Shown: positions 35,608 to 47,008, counted from the first letter of the stretch. The stretch: DNA of 64,000 nucleotides from Minicystis rosea (GCA_001931535.1 CP016211.1:3562501-3626500); one strand, 5' to 3'. Made by a program: numbers and translations. The notes: generated from the letters alone by a model not told the origin.

Positions 35608-36599
35608 GCCAGATCCGCCGCGCTTCCGCCGTCGCCCATCCCAACATCGCCCTCTCGAAGTACTGGGGGAAGCGCGACTACGGCCACAACCTCCCCGCCG
35701 TCCCGAGCCTGTCGGTGACGCTGGCCGGGATGACCACGACCACGACGGTCACCTTCGATCCCGCGCTCGACGCCGACGCGTTCCTCCTCGCGGGCGAGAA
35801 GGTGGACGGTCGGCCGCTGAAGCGCGTCATCGATCTGCTCGATCGGGTGCGCGCGGCGGCGGGCCTGCGCGATCGGGCAACTGTTTTGAGCTCAAACGAT
35901 TTCCCCACGGCCGCGGGGCTGGCGTCGAGCGCCTCGGCGTTCGCGGCGCTGTCGCTCGCGGCGTCGAGCGCGGCAGGCCTCGGCTGGGGCGAGGATCGGG
36001 TGAGCGATCTAGCGCGGAAGATCTCGGTGTCCGCGGCGCGATCGGTGCTCGGCGGCTTCTGCGAGCTCCGCGCGGGGCAGCCGGGCGACGAGGATCTCTG
36101 GGCCACGGCGGTCGCGCCCGCAGATCACCTCGATCTGCGCGTGGTGGTGGCGGTGACGCGCGAGGGCCCGAAGCCGACGCTCTCCACCGAAGGGATGCTG
36201 CACACGCAGCGCACGAGCCCGTTCTATCCCCCGTGGGTGGAGACGGCGCCCGCGCTCTTCGAGCGGGTGCGCAGCGCGGTGCTCGCGCGCGATCTGGAGG
36301 CGCTCGGCGTCGCCGCCGAGGAGAGCGCGCTGCGCATGCACGCGGCCGCGATCGCGGCGTGCCCGGGCCTCGTGTACTGGGCCGGCGCGACGGTCGAGGT
36401 GATGGATGAAGTGCGCCGCCTCCGCCAGAAGGGCACGCTCGCGTACTTCACGATCGACGCGGGGCCGCACGTGAAGGTGCTCACGACCTCGGAGCAGGAA
36501 GCCTCGGTGGCGCGCGCCCTCGGCGCGGTGCCCGGCGTGACGCGGATCCTGCACACGCGGCCGGGGCCTGGCGCGGCGCTGATCGAGGGCGCGTCGTGA
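35604..36599 (+). CDS. mvaD: diphosphomevalonate decarboxylase
   Basis: 331 residues. Family signatures are H-P-N-I-A-L-S-K-Y-W-G-K-R at the N-terminus, S-S-N-D-F-P-T-A-A-G-L-A-S-S-A-S-A for the ATP loop, A-R-S-V-L-G-G-F and the C-terminal catalytic Asp in T-I-D-A-G-P-H-V-K. The last motif is D-A-G-P-N in most characterised enzymes; here N is H, which keeps the catalytic Asp. The enzyme converts mevalonate diphosphate to isopentenyl diphosphate with ATP. It overlaps both neighbours by four bases, a tightly coupled operon. Confidence 0.92.
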
Positions 36600-37516
36600 T
36601 CGCGCGCGCACCGGGGAAGCTCGTCCTCTCGGGCGCCTACTCGGTGCTGGAAGGCGCGCCGTGCTTGGTCGCGGCGGTCGATCGCTACGTCGTCGCCGAT
36701 GCCGCGCGGGCCGCTGACTTCGTGACCGACGAGGTGCGCGCGGCCATCGAGGCCGGCGCGATGGATCGGGCCGTGTGGTTCGATGCTTCGGCGCTGCGCG
36801 AGGCCGCAGCGGATGGCACGAGCCGGAAGCTCGGGCTGGGATCGAGCGCAGCGATCCTGGCGGCATCGCTGGCCGCGGCGTGGCACGGGCGGTTCGCGGA
36901 TGAATCGGCGCTGCGCGCGGCGATCTTCCCAGTGGCGCTCGCCGCGCATCGGAAGGCGCAGGGCGGCGGGAGCGGCGTGGACGTGGCCGCGAGCGTTCTC
37001 GGTGGGGTGCTCCTCGCACAGATCGGGGCCGAGGGCGCGCTCGCGGCGACGCCGCATGCGCTCCCGGCGGGGACGGTGATCGAGGTGTATGCGAGCCCGG
37101 TGTCGGCCTCGACGCGCGATCTGCTCGGGCGCGTGCGCGCGCTGCGCGAAGCGGATCCGGCGCGCCATCGCGCCTACCTCGACGCGGCCGGCGATGGGGC
37201 GCGATCCGCAGTGAAAGCGCGCACGGTCGCGGAGCTGGTGCGCGCCGTGGCCGCGCAGACGGACGCGCTCGGCGCGCTCGGCGAAGCGGCCGGCGCCGCC
37301 ATCGTGACGCCCGAGGTGGCGACGCTGCGCGCGGCGGCGGAAGCCGAGGGCGGCACGTTCGCGCCGAGCGGCGCAGGCGGCGGCGACATCGCCTTCTTCG
37401 TGGGGAGCACGTCGCCGAGCGCGGCGTTCCGTGAGCGCGCCGCGAGCGTCGGCCTCGCGTACGTCGAGCTCGCGGTCGGCGCCGATGGTGCCGGCGAAGC
37501 GCCGTCGCGCTCATGA
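36596..37516 (+). CDS. phosphomevalonate kinase (GHMP family)
   Basis: 306 residues from a GTG inside the decarboxylase stop (GTGA). Motifs: R-A-P-G-K-L-V-L-S-G-A-Y-S-V-L-E-G at the N-terminus, L-G-L-G-S-S-A-A-I-L for the ATP loop, a substrate-loop G-G-G-S-G-V-D-V-A-A-S, and C-terminal A-P-S-G-A-G-G-G-D. The G-A-Y-S-V-L start and S-G-A-G-G-G-D end fit phosphomevalonate kinase; together with its neighbours it completes the lower mevalonate pathway. It is shorter than many homologues (about 360 residues). It overlaps the following hydrolase gene by four bases. Confidence 0.85.
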   Translation: MIARAPGKLVLSGAYSVLEGAPCLVAAVDRYVVADAARAADFVTDEVRAAIEAGAMDRAVWFDASALREAAADGTSRKLGLGSSAAILAASLAAAWHGRFADESALRAAIFPVALAAHRKAQGGGSGVDVAASVLGGVLLAQIGAEGALAATPHALPAGTVIEVYASPVSASTRDLLGRVRALREADPARHRAYLDAAGDGARSAVKARTVAELVRAVAAQTDALGALGEAAGAAIVTPEVATLRAAAEAEGGTFAPSGAGGGDIAFFVGSTSPSAAFRERAASVGLAYVELAVGADGAGEAPSRS

Positions 37517-38505
37517 GCGGGCGCGGGCACTGGCTCGATCACGTGGTCGCCTTCACGTCGGGACGCGCGCGCGTGTTCACCGGCGGCTGGGGTGACGACG
37601 CGCTGATCGAACGGCTCGCGACCGCGCTGCGCTTCGAAGACGAGCCCCCTGCCCTGCACGTGCGCTGGCAGTCGGCGATCACCGAGGGCGCCGTCACCGT
37701 TAGGGATGGCTGGTTCGATGCTCCCGTGGTGGAGCTGCCCCGCGGCGCGCGCTCGGGCGTCGTGCGCTGGCTGGCGCCGAGCACACGCGCAGCCCAGCCG
37801 CGGCCCGTGTACGTGGTGCTGGCGTCGTCGAGCGACGAGGGCTGGTCACTGCGTGATCGCCTGTGGCGTCCGCTCGTGGCCGAGGGCGCGATCGAAGCCA
37901 TTTTCCTGGAGAATGCGATGTACGGCGCGCGCCGCCCCGACGGGCAACGCGGCTCGAACATCCGCACCTTCAGCGATCACCTGCTCATGAACGTGTCCAT
38001 GGTCGAGGAGGGCCGCGGGCTGCTCGCGTGGCTCGCGCGACGAGGGCACGATCGCACGGGCATCGCCGGCTACAGCATGGGTGGCAGCATGGCCGCGCTG
38101 GTGGCGGCGCTGACGCCGGAGCCCGTCGCCGCGGCGGTGTTCGCCGCGGGTGCGTCGGGGGTGCCGGTGTTCAACGAAGGGCTCCTGTCGCGTGGGATCG
38201 ATTTCGCAGCGCTGGGAGGGGATCGGGCGCGCGATCGGATCGCGCGCGTCTTCGGCCTCGCCGATCTGCAAAAGCACCCGGTTCCGCGCCGGCCCGAGGC
38301 AGCGCTCCTCGTGGCGGGACGCCGCGATGGATACGTGTTCGCGACGCAGGTGGACGCGCTCCACGCGCGCTGGCCCGGGAGCGAGCTGCGTTGGGTGGAT
38401 ACGGGTCACGCCGGCGCGCTGCTGTTCCACGGCGACGTGCTGCGGAGCGCAGCGCGCGACGCGATCCATCGATTGGGTGAAGGCGATCTCGTTCGCGACG
38501 CGTGA
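37513..38505 (+). CDS. ABHD18/DUF2048-like alpha/beta hydrolase
   Basis: 330 residues. The mid-part has L-E-N-A-M-Y-G-A-R-R-P, followed by a helix with D-H-L-L-M-N, then the nucleophile elbow G-Y-S-M-G-G-S-M and a late D-T-G-H-A-G-A-L for the catalytic His. The L-E-N-x-x-Y-G-x-R-R-P pattern matches the DUF2048/ABHD18 group of alpha/beta hydrolases. The substrate is unknown. The four-base ATGA overlap with the phosphomevalonate kinase makes it part of the mevalonate operon, so it may act on an isoprenoid or acyl-CoA ester (inference). A strong terminator follows. Confidence 0.78.
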   Translation: MSGRGHWLDHVVAFTSGRARVFTGGWGDDALIERLATALRFEDEPPALHVRWQSAITEGAVTVRDGWFDAPVVELPRGARSGVVRWLAPSTRAAQPRPVYVVLASSSDEGWSLRDRLWRPLVAEGAIEAIFLENAMYGARRPDGQRGSNIRTFSDHLLMNVSMVEEGRGLLAWLARRGHDRTGIAGYSMGGSMAALVAALTPEPVAAAVFAAGASGVPVFNEGLLSRGIDFAALGGDRARDRIARVFGLADLQKHPVPRRPEAALLVAGRRDGYVFATQVDALHARWPGSELRWVDTGHAGALLFHGDVLRSAARDAIHRLGEGDLVRDA

Positions 38506-38523
38506 GCCTCGAGCGATGCGCAC

Positions 38524-38564
38524 GAGCGCGCGCGGCCGACGGCGGGATCGGCCGCGACGCGCTC
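38524..38564. terminator. bidirectional terminator between hydrolase and DUF4142 genes
   Basis: CGCGGCCGA (38531-38539) pairs with TCGGCCGCG (38548-38556), and the stem extends with GAGCGCG (38524-38530) against CGCGCTC (38558-38564), one base bulged. It lies between the convergent stops at 38505 and 38572. Confidence 0.65.
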
Positions 38565-38571
38565 GATCCGA

Positions 38572-39537
38572 TCAGATGGCGTCCTCGGGGCACTCCTCGC
38601 TGGGATCGGGATCCGCTTCCGGCGTGCCTTCGGGGGCCGCTCCTGCGCTGCCCTTCGGCGCCTTCTTCGCGGGCTCGACCTCGGGCGCCTTCTCGGACGG
38701 CGTCTGTGAGCCGACCTCGGGCGTGTCGATGGGCGTGGACGGGCCGACGATGCCGGGCTGCGGGGGAACGATCGTCTCGCTCCCACCACGCGCACGACCA
38801 CCGGCCACCGTGCGGCCGCCGCCGTGGCTCATCGTGCTCCACACGTGGCAGGCCTGATCGAGCTGCGTCTCGGTGAGGAGCCGCTGCCCTTCGAGGTGAC
38901 AGCGCACGTCTTGGTTCTTGCTCTGCGAGACGAGCGTCTCGAGCAGCATCAAGGCGCGCTGCTGCTGCTCGACCTGACGGGAGACGAACTCGCGATCGAA
39001 GTCGGCGTCCTTGGCGATGGAGCTGAACTCTTTCTGGAACCCGCCGCCGACGGCGCGGCTCTCGGCCGTCTCCTCCGGGCGCAGGGAGAGGCGCTGCGAT
39101 AGATCGCTCTGCGCGCTCTGGAGACGCGTGTGCGAGCGCATCACGAGGTGCGCGAGGTCACGCACCATCGGGTTCGTCGCCGAGGTCTCGGCCGCGGTGC
39201 TCTGCCGGATCATCTCCTGGTCGTAGGTCGCGAGCAGACCCACGATCTGCGCGTCCGAGCGCGCCGACACGGCGTTCGCGCAGCGGTTCCGGGTCGAGCG
39301 CCGCGACGTGCGGCCCTTCTCGGCGGAGCAGACCTGATCGGCGAGCTTCTCGCGCGCGGCGGTGCTCAGGTTGCTGGGCCCGAAGCACTCGACATTCTGC
39401 GCCTCGCCCGGCTTCGCCCCGCCCGGCCCGGTGGTGCCGGTGGGCTTCCTGGTCGTGTCGGGCCCCGTGCTGCACGCGACGACGCCCGCAGCACCCATGA
39501 TGATGACGCAGAGGCCCTTGTGGAAACGAGAGTTCAT
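38572..39537 (-). CDS. DUF4142 family lipoprotein with Pro-rich tail
   Basis: 321 residues, with a strong GAGGAGG ribosome-binding site before the ATG. The signal ends with the lipobox V-V-A-C-S. The central domain (about 100-220) is ferritin-like helical DUF4142, with A-T-Y-D-Q-E-M-I-R-Q-S and D-F-D-R-E-F-V-S-R-Q-V-E-Q-Q-Q-R-A-L-M-L-L-E, where the family has its conserved acidic and His/Gln residues; the His pairs usual for metal binding are not obvious. The C-terminal 90 residues are Pro/Glu-rich and disordered. Likely periplasmic or outer-membrane attached; function unknown. Confidence 0.7.
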   Translation of the reverse strand: MNSRFHKGLCVIIMGAAGVVACSTGPDTTRKPTGTTGPGGAKPGEAQNVECFGPSNLSTAAREKLADQVCSAEKGRTSRRSTRNRCANAVSARSDAQIVGLLATYDQEMIRQSTAAETSATNPMVRDLAHLVMRSHTRLQSAQSDLSQRLSLRPEETAESRAVGGGFQKEFSSIAKDADFDREFVSRQVEQQQRALMLLETLVSQSKNQDVRCHLEGQRLLTETQLDQACHVWSTMSHGGGRTVAGGRARGGSETIVPPQPGIVGPSTPIDTPEVGSQTPSEKAPEVEPAKKAPKGSAGAAPEGTPEADPDPSEECPEDAI

Positions 39538-39755
39538 GCTTCCCCTCCTCAACCGCGACGCCGATCGGCTCCCGCGTGAACGGAACCTTCGCGAGACCGC
39601 CGCCGTCCGCAGGCTCGCGAAGCCACCTTGGGCGCGAGGGCCGAGGCGCAAGGCCGCACCGAACGTGATCGCGCTCGTGTCCGGAGCGCTCGCGCGCATC
39701 CCCGACGAAAGGCGATGTCCCGCGCGGAAGCGCGGGGGCCGTGCGCGCAAATCAC

Positions 39756-40736
39756 CTACGGGCGCAGAAGGATTCGCCGCAGCTCGGCGACATGCAGGCA
39801 GACATCCTCGGCATGGACGATGACCGCGCCGACGAGGACGAAATCATCGTGTCCGAGACACCCATCCTCGATCCATGCGACCCCGCGCGGAGCCGGCCTG
39901 CGCACCGGAAACGCCGCCCTGCTCGCGGTCGCGAGGGACGCGAGATCCTCGATGACGTGCGCGCGCACCGCGCGGATCTCCGCGTCGATGGCCGGCGGGA
40001 GCGCGCGGTATCTCACGGCGCCGAGGCTCTGCGCGAGGCTGAGAACGGCGTGACAGAGGCCCTCGGTCTCGCGCACCAACGCGGCGGCGCGGCGCCGCGC
40101 GCCCGAGAAGACGCTCTCGTACCCGGAGGCGACGAGGCGGCTGCGCAACGCATCCGCGCGCCGCAGGAGGGCCCACGTCGCGTCCACCGAAGGCGTGGCC
40201 TCGGCCTCGATCAAAGACCGACACGCGTTCCACAGATCGCAGAGCTCGTCGTCGAGCTGCTTCCCGGCGCCGCTCGGAGGCACCAGGCTCGCCGCCGACA
40301 GCGCGGCCACGCAGCCCGCGGCGGTGTCTTGAAGCCGAACGACGAGGATGCCGCGCAGGTTCGATCGATCGAGCGTCGCAAAGAGGAAGACGACGTAGAT
40401 GCTGACGGAGAACACCATCCACGGGTACGAGCCCGCACCCGCCGCGAGCCGGAAATAGGCCGCGAAGAACACGCCGACGAAGAGGAAGACGAGCTCGACG
40501 TCCGGGTGATCCGCGACCGCGACGTGGATCAACGCGCCCGCGAAGCAACCGAGCGCCGTCATCCCGAAGCGGTGCACCGCGAGCCGCACGCTGTCCCCCC
40601 AGGTCTGCCCGACGATGACCACCGCGACGAGGATGGCCCAGTACGATCGCGGCAACGCGAAGACCCGCGTCAGCACGACCGCGAGCGCGGCCGCAAGCGC
40701 CGCCCGGAGCCCCATGCGCGCGCTCTCGCCCATCAT
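39756..40736 (-). CDS. FUSC family membrane protein, second half-protein
   Basis: 326 residues. Hydrophobic helices fill residues about 8-165 (A-L-A-A-A-L-A-V-V-L-T-R, S-Y-W-A-I-L-V-A-V-V-I-V-G-Q-T). The Y-W-A-x-L-x-A-x-x-V pattern is the hallmark of the FUSC (fusaric acid resistance-like) family. The C-terminal half is a soluble helical region with a metal-type pair of Cys (E-L-C-D-L-W-N-A-C). It starts inside the preceding gene's stop (ATGA), after AGGAGG, so translation is coupled. FUSC proteins usually have 10-12 helices in one chain; here the halves are two genes. Confidence 0.75.
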   Translation of the reverse strand: MMGESARMGLRAALAAALAVVLTRVFALPRSYWAILVAVVIVGQTWGDSVRLAVHRFGMTALGCFAGALIHVAVADHPDVELVFLFVGVFFAAYFRLAAGAGSYPWMVFSVSIYVVFLFATLDRSNLRGILVVRLQDTAAGCVAALSAASLVPPSGAGKQLDDELCDLWNACRSLIEAEATPSVDATWALLRRADALRSRLVASGYESVFSGARRRAAALVRETEGLCHAVLSLAQSLGAVRYRALPPAIDAEIRAVRAHVIEDLASLATASRAAFPVRRPAPRGVAWIEDGCLGHDDFVLVGAVIVHAEDVCLHVAELRRILLRP

Positions 40737-41749
40737 GCCCTCCTCGCGCGGCGCCGCGCCTCGGCGAAGCGCGCGCGGATGGCGTCGAGGCGCCGCGCGA
40801 GCGTGACCACGATGGCCGCGCGCACGACGCGCTCCGACGACGGCGAGGCGATCACCCCCCGCTCGAAGGCGTCGATGTCCGGGAGCGCGGATCGTGCCGT
40901 GCGACCTTCGGCCGCGCCGGCGAAGCCGCGCGCCAGCGCCTCGAGCACGGCGGCGAGCGCGCTGCGTGCGCAGCCGGCGTGGGCCGCGGCGACGCACGCG
41001 CCGCGGCGGAGCGTGATGGCGGCGTGGAGGATCTCGTAGACGTCGCGCAGGATCGGCTCGACGAAGGGCCCATCGCGCGCGGGCAGCTCGTCGGCGACGG
41101 CCTGCGCTCGGCTCGCCAGCGCCGTGACGCGGCGGAGGTGCCGAGGGACGCTTCGGGTGGCCGCGCCGCCGCCGCGGAGATCGACGGCGAGCGCATGGAG
41201 CAGGCTCGCGAGCTCGTCGGTGAACGCGATCAGCACGTCGGTGAGCACGCGCCGCGGCGATTGCGGCAGCAGGAAGAAGTGCACCGCGGTCGCGATGACC
41301 GCCCCGCCGAGCACGCCCCCAGCTTCGCTTGCCGCGCGACCATCGAACCCCGTCGAGACCACGAAGAGGATGAACGTGAAGATGGTGGGCGCGACCAACG
41401 CCGCGCCGAAGCGACGCACGTAGAACGTGAGGAACGCGACGATCACCACGAGCACCGTGTCGATCGCCGGAAAGCGCCGCGACGCGGAGCCCAAGGCCAC
41501 GAGCACGCTCATCGCCAGGCCGGTGCCCACGAGCACGGCGAGCTGATCACGACGGCGGCCGCCGGACGGACATTGCACGAGCGATCCGGACGCGATCGCC
41601 GCGAAGAGGTTCGCCGGCGTCTCCAGGGTGCGGAACAAGCCGAACGAGAGCAGCACCGCGACGATCGTCTTGATGGCATGCCCGGCGCGCGCGAGGCCTG
41701 GATCGCTCGCTCGGATCCACCGCACAGCCCGGCGAAGCAGCGCGCCCAC
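40733..41749 (-). CDS. FUSC family membrane protein, first half-protein
   Basis: 338 residues from a GTG. About six hydrophobic helices occupy residues 22-170, beginning with I-K-T-I-V-A-V-L-L-S-F-G-L-F-R and including L-A-V-L-V-G-T-G-L-A-M-S-V, as in FUSC/YccS-type transporters. The C-terminal half is helical and soluble with an Arg-rich end. It is coupled by an ATGA overlap to the other FUSC half. Together they may make one heteromeric efflux or lipid-related transporter. No adaptor or outer-membrane gene is adjacent. Confidence 0.72.
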   Translation of the reverse strand: MGALLRRAVRWIRASDPGLARAGHAIKTIVAVLLSFGLFRTLETPANLFAAIASGSLVQCPSGGRRRDQLAVLVGTGLAMSVLVALGSASRRFPAIDTVLVVIVAFLTFYVRRFGAALVAPTIFTFILFVVSTGFDGRAASEAGGVLGGAVIATAVHFFLLPQSPRRVLTDVLIAFTDELASLLHALAVDLRGGGAATRSVPRHLRRVTALASRAQAVADELPARDGPFVEPILRDVYEILHAAITLRRGACVAAAHAGCARSALAAVLEALARGFAGAAEGRTARSALPDIDAFERGVIASPSSERVVRAAIVVTLARRLDAIRARFAEARRRARRA

Positions 41750-42018
41750 GCGCGGAGCCTAGGCTCCGCCGGACGGCGTCGCGAGCGCACCCGAGCGAGA
41801 GAGCGCGCGTCTTCGAGCGAGCTCGACCGACGACGCGAGGCGCTCGCAGTCGTGAGACAGCGCCGCGCGCCGCATGCCGGCGCGTCCATCGCGGTCCGCT
41901 CGTTCGCGCGCTGAGCGCGTGCCGAGAAATGTGGCGTGGTGCGATGGCGCGCGCCGAAGACGAGCTCGCGCGCCGATGAGAAGCGCGCCCGCGACGCGTG
42001 CGCGGCGGGCGCCCGGCT

Positions 42019-42354
42019 TCAGCGAACGCCGAGGAGCTCGACTTCGAACACGAGCGTCGAGCTCGGCGGGATCGCGCCGGGGAAGCCGCGATCGCCGTAG
42101 CCGAGGTGCGGCGGGATGGTGAGGCGGCGCAGGCCACCAACCTTCATCCCCGCGACGCCCTGATCCCAACCCTTGATCACGCGCCCCGCGCCGAGCGGGA
42201 AATCGAAGGGGGTCCCGCGATCGCGCGAGCTGTCGAACTTCTTCCCGTCCGCGTGGAGCGTGCCGACGTAGTGGACGCTGACCGTCTGCCCTGCCTTCGC
42301 CTCCGCGCCCGTGCCCGGGCGGAGGTCCTCGATCACCAGATCCGTGGAGCTCAT
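42019..42354 (-). CDS. FKBP-type peptidyl-prolyl cis-trans isomerase
   Basis: 111 residues, the size of a minimal one-domain FKBP. Motifs: V-H-Y-V-G-T-L, G-K-K-F-D-S-S, F-P-L-G-A-G-R-V-I-K-G-W-D-Q-G-V, the active-site I-P-P-H-L-G-Y-G-D and the final L-V-F-E-V-E-L-L. No signal peptide, so it is probably cytoplasmic and assists folding. AAAGGCGG lies upstream of the ATG. It appears to be a single-gene unit. Confidence 0.94.
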   Translation of the reverse strand: MSSTDLVIEDLRPGTGAEAKAGQTVSVHYVGTLHADGKKFDSSRDRGTPFDFPLGAGRVIKGWDQGVAGMKVGGLRRLTIPPHLGYGDRGFPGAIPPSSTLVFEVELLGVR

Positions 42355-42488
42355 GCTTGCCGCCTTTCTGGCCGCGCAGATGAGCCACGAAGGCCTACGC
42401 CGTCAAGGCGAATCGCGCCAAGCGAACGGACCGACCGAGGCGCGAGCGTCGCGTACGCCTGCGAAGCGCCGCGCGATCGCCGCTGCCG

Positions 42489-43517
42489 TCAACGAAGCGG
42501 TTGAGCCTGCGCGCCGCCGTTGCGCCGCCAGTTCGCCGCCGCTTGATTCACGAACGGAACGCGGACCGCGGGGTTCGGGTGGGAGTCGGCGAAGGAGAGG
42601 AAGAGCTTCTCGGCGGTGAGCTTGTCGAGCCGCGAGAAGAAGTCGAGCGTGAGCAGCGCGCCCGTTTCGGTCCAGTGATAGCCCTGCCGCCGCGCGCCCG
42701 CGGTGAGGAGGTTGGTCACGCCCGCGACGTCGGCCGCGACCTCGTTGGGCTGGTTGGCAAAGGGCACGATGCGCTGGCCCATGCGGAAGAGATCGCCCAC
42801 CGTGACCTTGCGATCGCCGCTCTCCCCCACGGCGCAGCCGGTGTGGCCGAGGTGGTGATGCGCGAGCTCGTGCCCGAGCACGAAGGCCATCTGCTCCTCG
42901 AGCAGGTGATGCTGGCGGATGACCTTGCGGTAGTCCGCGTGCTGCACCGGATCGACGAGGCCGGGCGGCGGCGTGACGATGGGCTGTTTCGGCTTCTGGT
43001 TCTGCGCGAGGTACTGCAGGTAGGCGTCGAGCTTCTGTGTGCCGAAGACTTCGTCGGTGGCGCGCATCTGCGCGATGTAAGCCTCGATCTGGAGGATGCC
43101 GTCCGTCATCGCCATGAGCGGCATGTGCTCGCGGTTGCACGCGGCGTAGGCGTTGACCTCGCCGACCGTGGGATCGGTGATGAAGGGCACGCCCTGAACC
43201 TTGGCCTGCGCCTCCGGCGGGAGCGCCGCCGTGAGCTCGGAGAGCACGCCGCCCGCGGCCGCGCGCAGCCACGTCATGTCGATGTTGTTGATCGGATCGT
43301 TCGCGACCGGCGGGCCCGGCGGAATCACGGGCGGCGGCGGCGGCCCCGGAGGGAGACCGGGATACCCCTGACCCTGCGTGAATTGACCTGGATTCAATTG
43401 ACCGGGATTGGGCTGCCCCGGATCCATCGAATACTGGGCCGGCGCGGCATTGCGCTCACAACCAGCGAGGAACATCACCGTCGCGAGACCGAAGGAGACC
43501 AGGGCGAGCGGGCGCAT
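42489..43517 (-). CDS. M48 family metalloprotease, lipoprotein
   Basis: 342 residues. Lipobox F-L-A-G-C is followed by a Pro/Gly/Gln repeat linker (N-P-G-Q-x-N-P-G-Q) and poly-Pro. The catalytic zinc motif H-E-L-A-H is at 216-220, the third ligand in N-E-V-A-A-D is E259, and the family-typical S-H-P-N-P-A-V-R lies near residue 312, all intact. Unlike HtpX, it has no membrane helices beyond the signal, as in BepA/LoiP-type periplasmic proteases that act in outer-membrane quality control. It is divergent from the prolyl oligopeptidase gene. Confidence 0.88.
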   Translation of the reverse strand: MRPLALVSFGLATVMFLAGCERNAAPAQYSMDPGQPNPGQLNPGQFTQGQGYPGLPPGPPPPPVIPPGPPVANDPINNIDMTWLRAAAGGVLSELTAALPPEAQAKVQGVPFITDPTVGEVNAYAACNREHMPLMAMTDGILQIEAYIAQMRATDEVFGTQKLDAYLQYLAQNQKPKQPIVTPPPGLVDPVQHADYRKVIRQHHLLEEQMAFVLGHELAHHHLGHTGCAVGESGDRKVTVGDLFRMGQRIVPFANQPNEVAADVAGVTNLLTAGARRQGYHWTETGALLTLDFFSRLDKLTAEKLFLSFADSHPNPAVRVPFVNQAAANWRRNGGAQAQPLR

Positions 43518-43620
43518 TACCGCCGACTATACCGCACGTCGCTCGGTGGTCGCCCGCTTCGGGTGGCGGAGAGCACGGAAGCGACACGTCCCGCGCTCCT
43601 CGCTATGCTGGAAGGGCGCG

Positions 43621-45771
<2,151 letters not shown>

Positions 45772-46159
45772 CCCCTGTTCGCCGACGTCACGAGGTCATG
45801 CGCTCGAAGCCGACGACGAGCCCCGCTCGCGCTGGGTCGAAGCTCGTGGCCGCCCACGCGTCACATCGTTTGCTCGGACGCGGAGCAGCGAAGCGCGCTC
45901 GATCGACGGCGCGCGGCCACGCCATCGCCCAACGAACGACAACGGCGTGACGCCGAGCACGATCACGATCACGATCACGACGGCGCGAGCATGTTCTACA
46001 AGGGTTGGGGCAACGGGCAGCTCTTCCGCACCATCGCCGCGATGATGCGCGGGGCATGACGGAGCTGCCTCCCCGTTCACGCGAGCGCGCGTGCTCTCTC
46101 ACGCTCACGGACCATGCTCCAGCCGCGCTCGGCCGGAGCTTTCATCGAGGGAGACCATC
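45772..46159. other. intergenic region with an in-frame His-Asp remnant
   Basis: No complete gene is seen in this 388-bp gap. In one plus-strand frame, GAT-CAC codons alternate around 45958-45981 and lead to G-A-S-M-F-Y-K-G-W-G-N-G-Q-L-F and a stop at 46057-46059. The last 30 or so residues look like protein code, but upstream the frame loses coding character and no start with a ribosome-binding site is present. It may be the degraded 3' end of a lost gene. Confidence 0.4.
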
Positions 46160-46990
46160 ATGATCGAAGAGACGTTCAAGGGTCACGACGGCATCGAGCT
46201 GTTCGCGCGGTCGTGGAAGGCCGAGGACAAGCCCCGCGCGGTCGTCATCCTCCAGCACGGCTTCAAGGCGCACAGCGGTGTCTATCGGTGGACCGCGGAG
46301 CAGCTCACCGCGCGCGGCTTCTCCGCGTACGCCATGGATCTGCGCGGGCATGGGAAGTCGGGCGGCGAGCGCTACTACACCGAGAAGTTCTCCGACTACG
46401 TGGCGGACCTGCACATCTTCATCCAGATGGTGAAGGCGCGCGAGCCGGGCCTGCCGGTGTTCCTCCTCGGGCACAGCGCGGGCGGCGTGGTGTCGTGCAT
46501 CTACGCGCTCGAGCACCAAGAGGAGCTCGCGGGCCTCTTGTGCGAGAGCTTCGCCCACGAGGTCCCCGCGCCGGACTTCGCGCTCTCCGTCATCAAGGGC
46601 CTGAGCCACATCGCGCCGCACGCGCACGTGCTCGAGCTCAAGGCCGTCGACTTCTCGCGCGATCCCACGTTCGTCGAGGCGATGTCGAACGATCCGCTCA
46701 TCCCGCAGATCAACTACCCCTCGAATACGGTGGCCGAGATGGTGCGCGCCGACGAGCGGCTCAAGAAGGAGTTCCCGCAGATCACGCTGCCGGTGTTCAT
46801 CTTCCACGGGACCGCCGATCGCGCGACGAAGCCGAGCGGGAGCGAGCGCTTCTACCGAGATGCCGGCTCGGTCGACAAGACCCTCGAGCTCTACGAGGGG
46901 CACTTCCACGATCTGCTCAACGACGTGGACCGCGAGCGCGTGTTGGCCGACGTCGTGGAGTGGGTCTCCAAGCGCATCCAGAAGCACTGA
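46160..46990 (+). CDS. lysophospholipase / monoacylglycerol lipase-like alpha/beta hydrolase
   Basis: 276 residues, with AGGGAGA upstream of the ATG. Motifs of the Hydrolase_4 group: L-Q-H-G-F-K-A-H-S-G-V-Y for the oxyanion loop, M-D-L-R-G-H-G-K-S-G-G, nucleophile S106 in L-G-H-S-A-G-G, D220 in H-G-T-A-D-R-A-T-K and H248 in E-G-H-F-H-D-L. All three catalytic residues are present. It should hydrolyse monoacylglycerols or lysolipids in the cytoplasm or at the membrane; it lacks a signal peptide. A terminator follows. Confidence 0.9.
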   Translation: MIEETFKGHDGIELFARSWKAEDKPRAVVILQHGFKAHSGVYRWTAEQLTARGFSAYAMDLRGHGKSGGERYYTEKFSDYVADLHIFIQMVKAREPGLPVFLLGHSAGGVVSCIYALEHQEELAGLLCESFAHEVPAPDFALSVIKGLSHIAPHAHVLELKAVDFSRDPTFVEAMSNDPLIPQINYPSNTVAEMVRADERLKKEFPQITLPVFIFHGTADRATKPSGSERFYRDAGSVDKTLELYEGHFHDLLNDVDRERVLADVVEWVSKRIQKH

Positions 46991-47008
46991 AGCGGATGCG
47001 GCGCGCGC

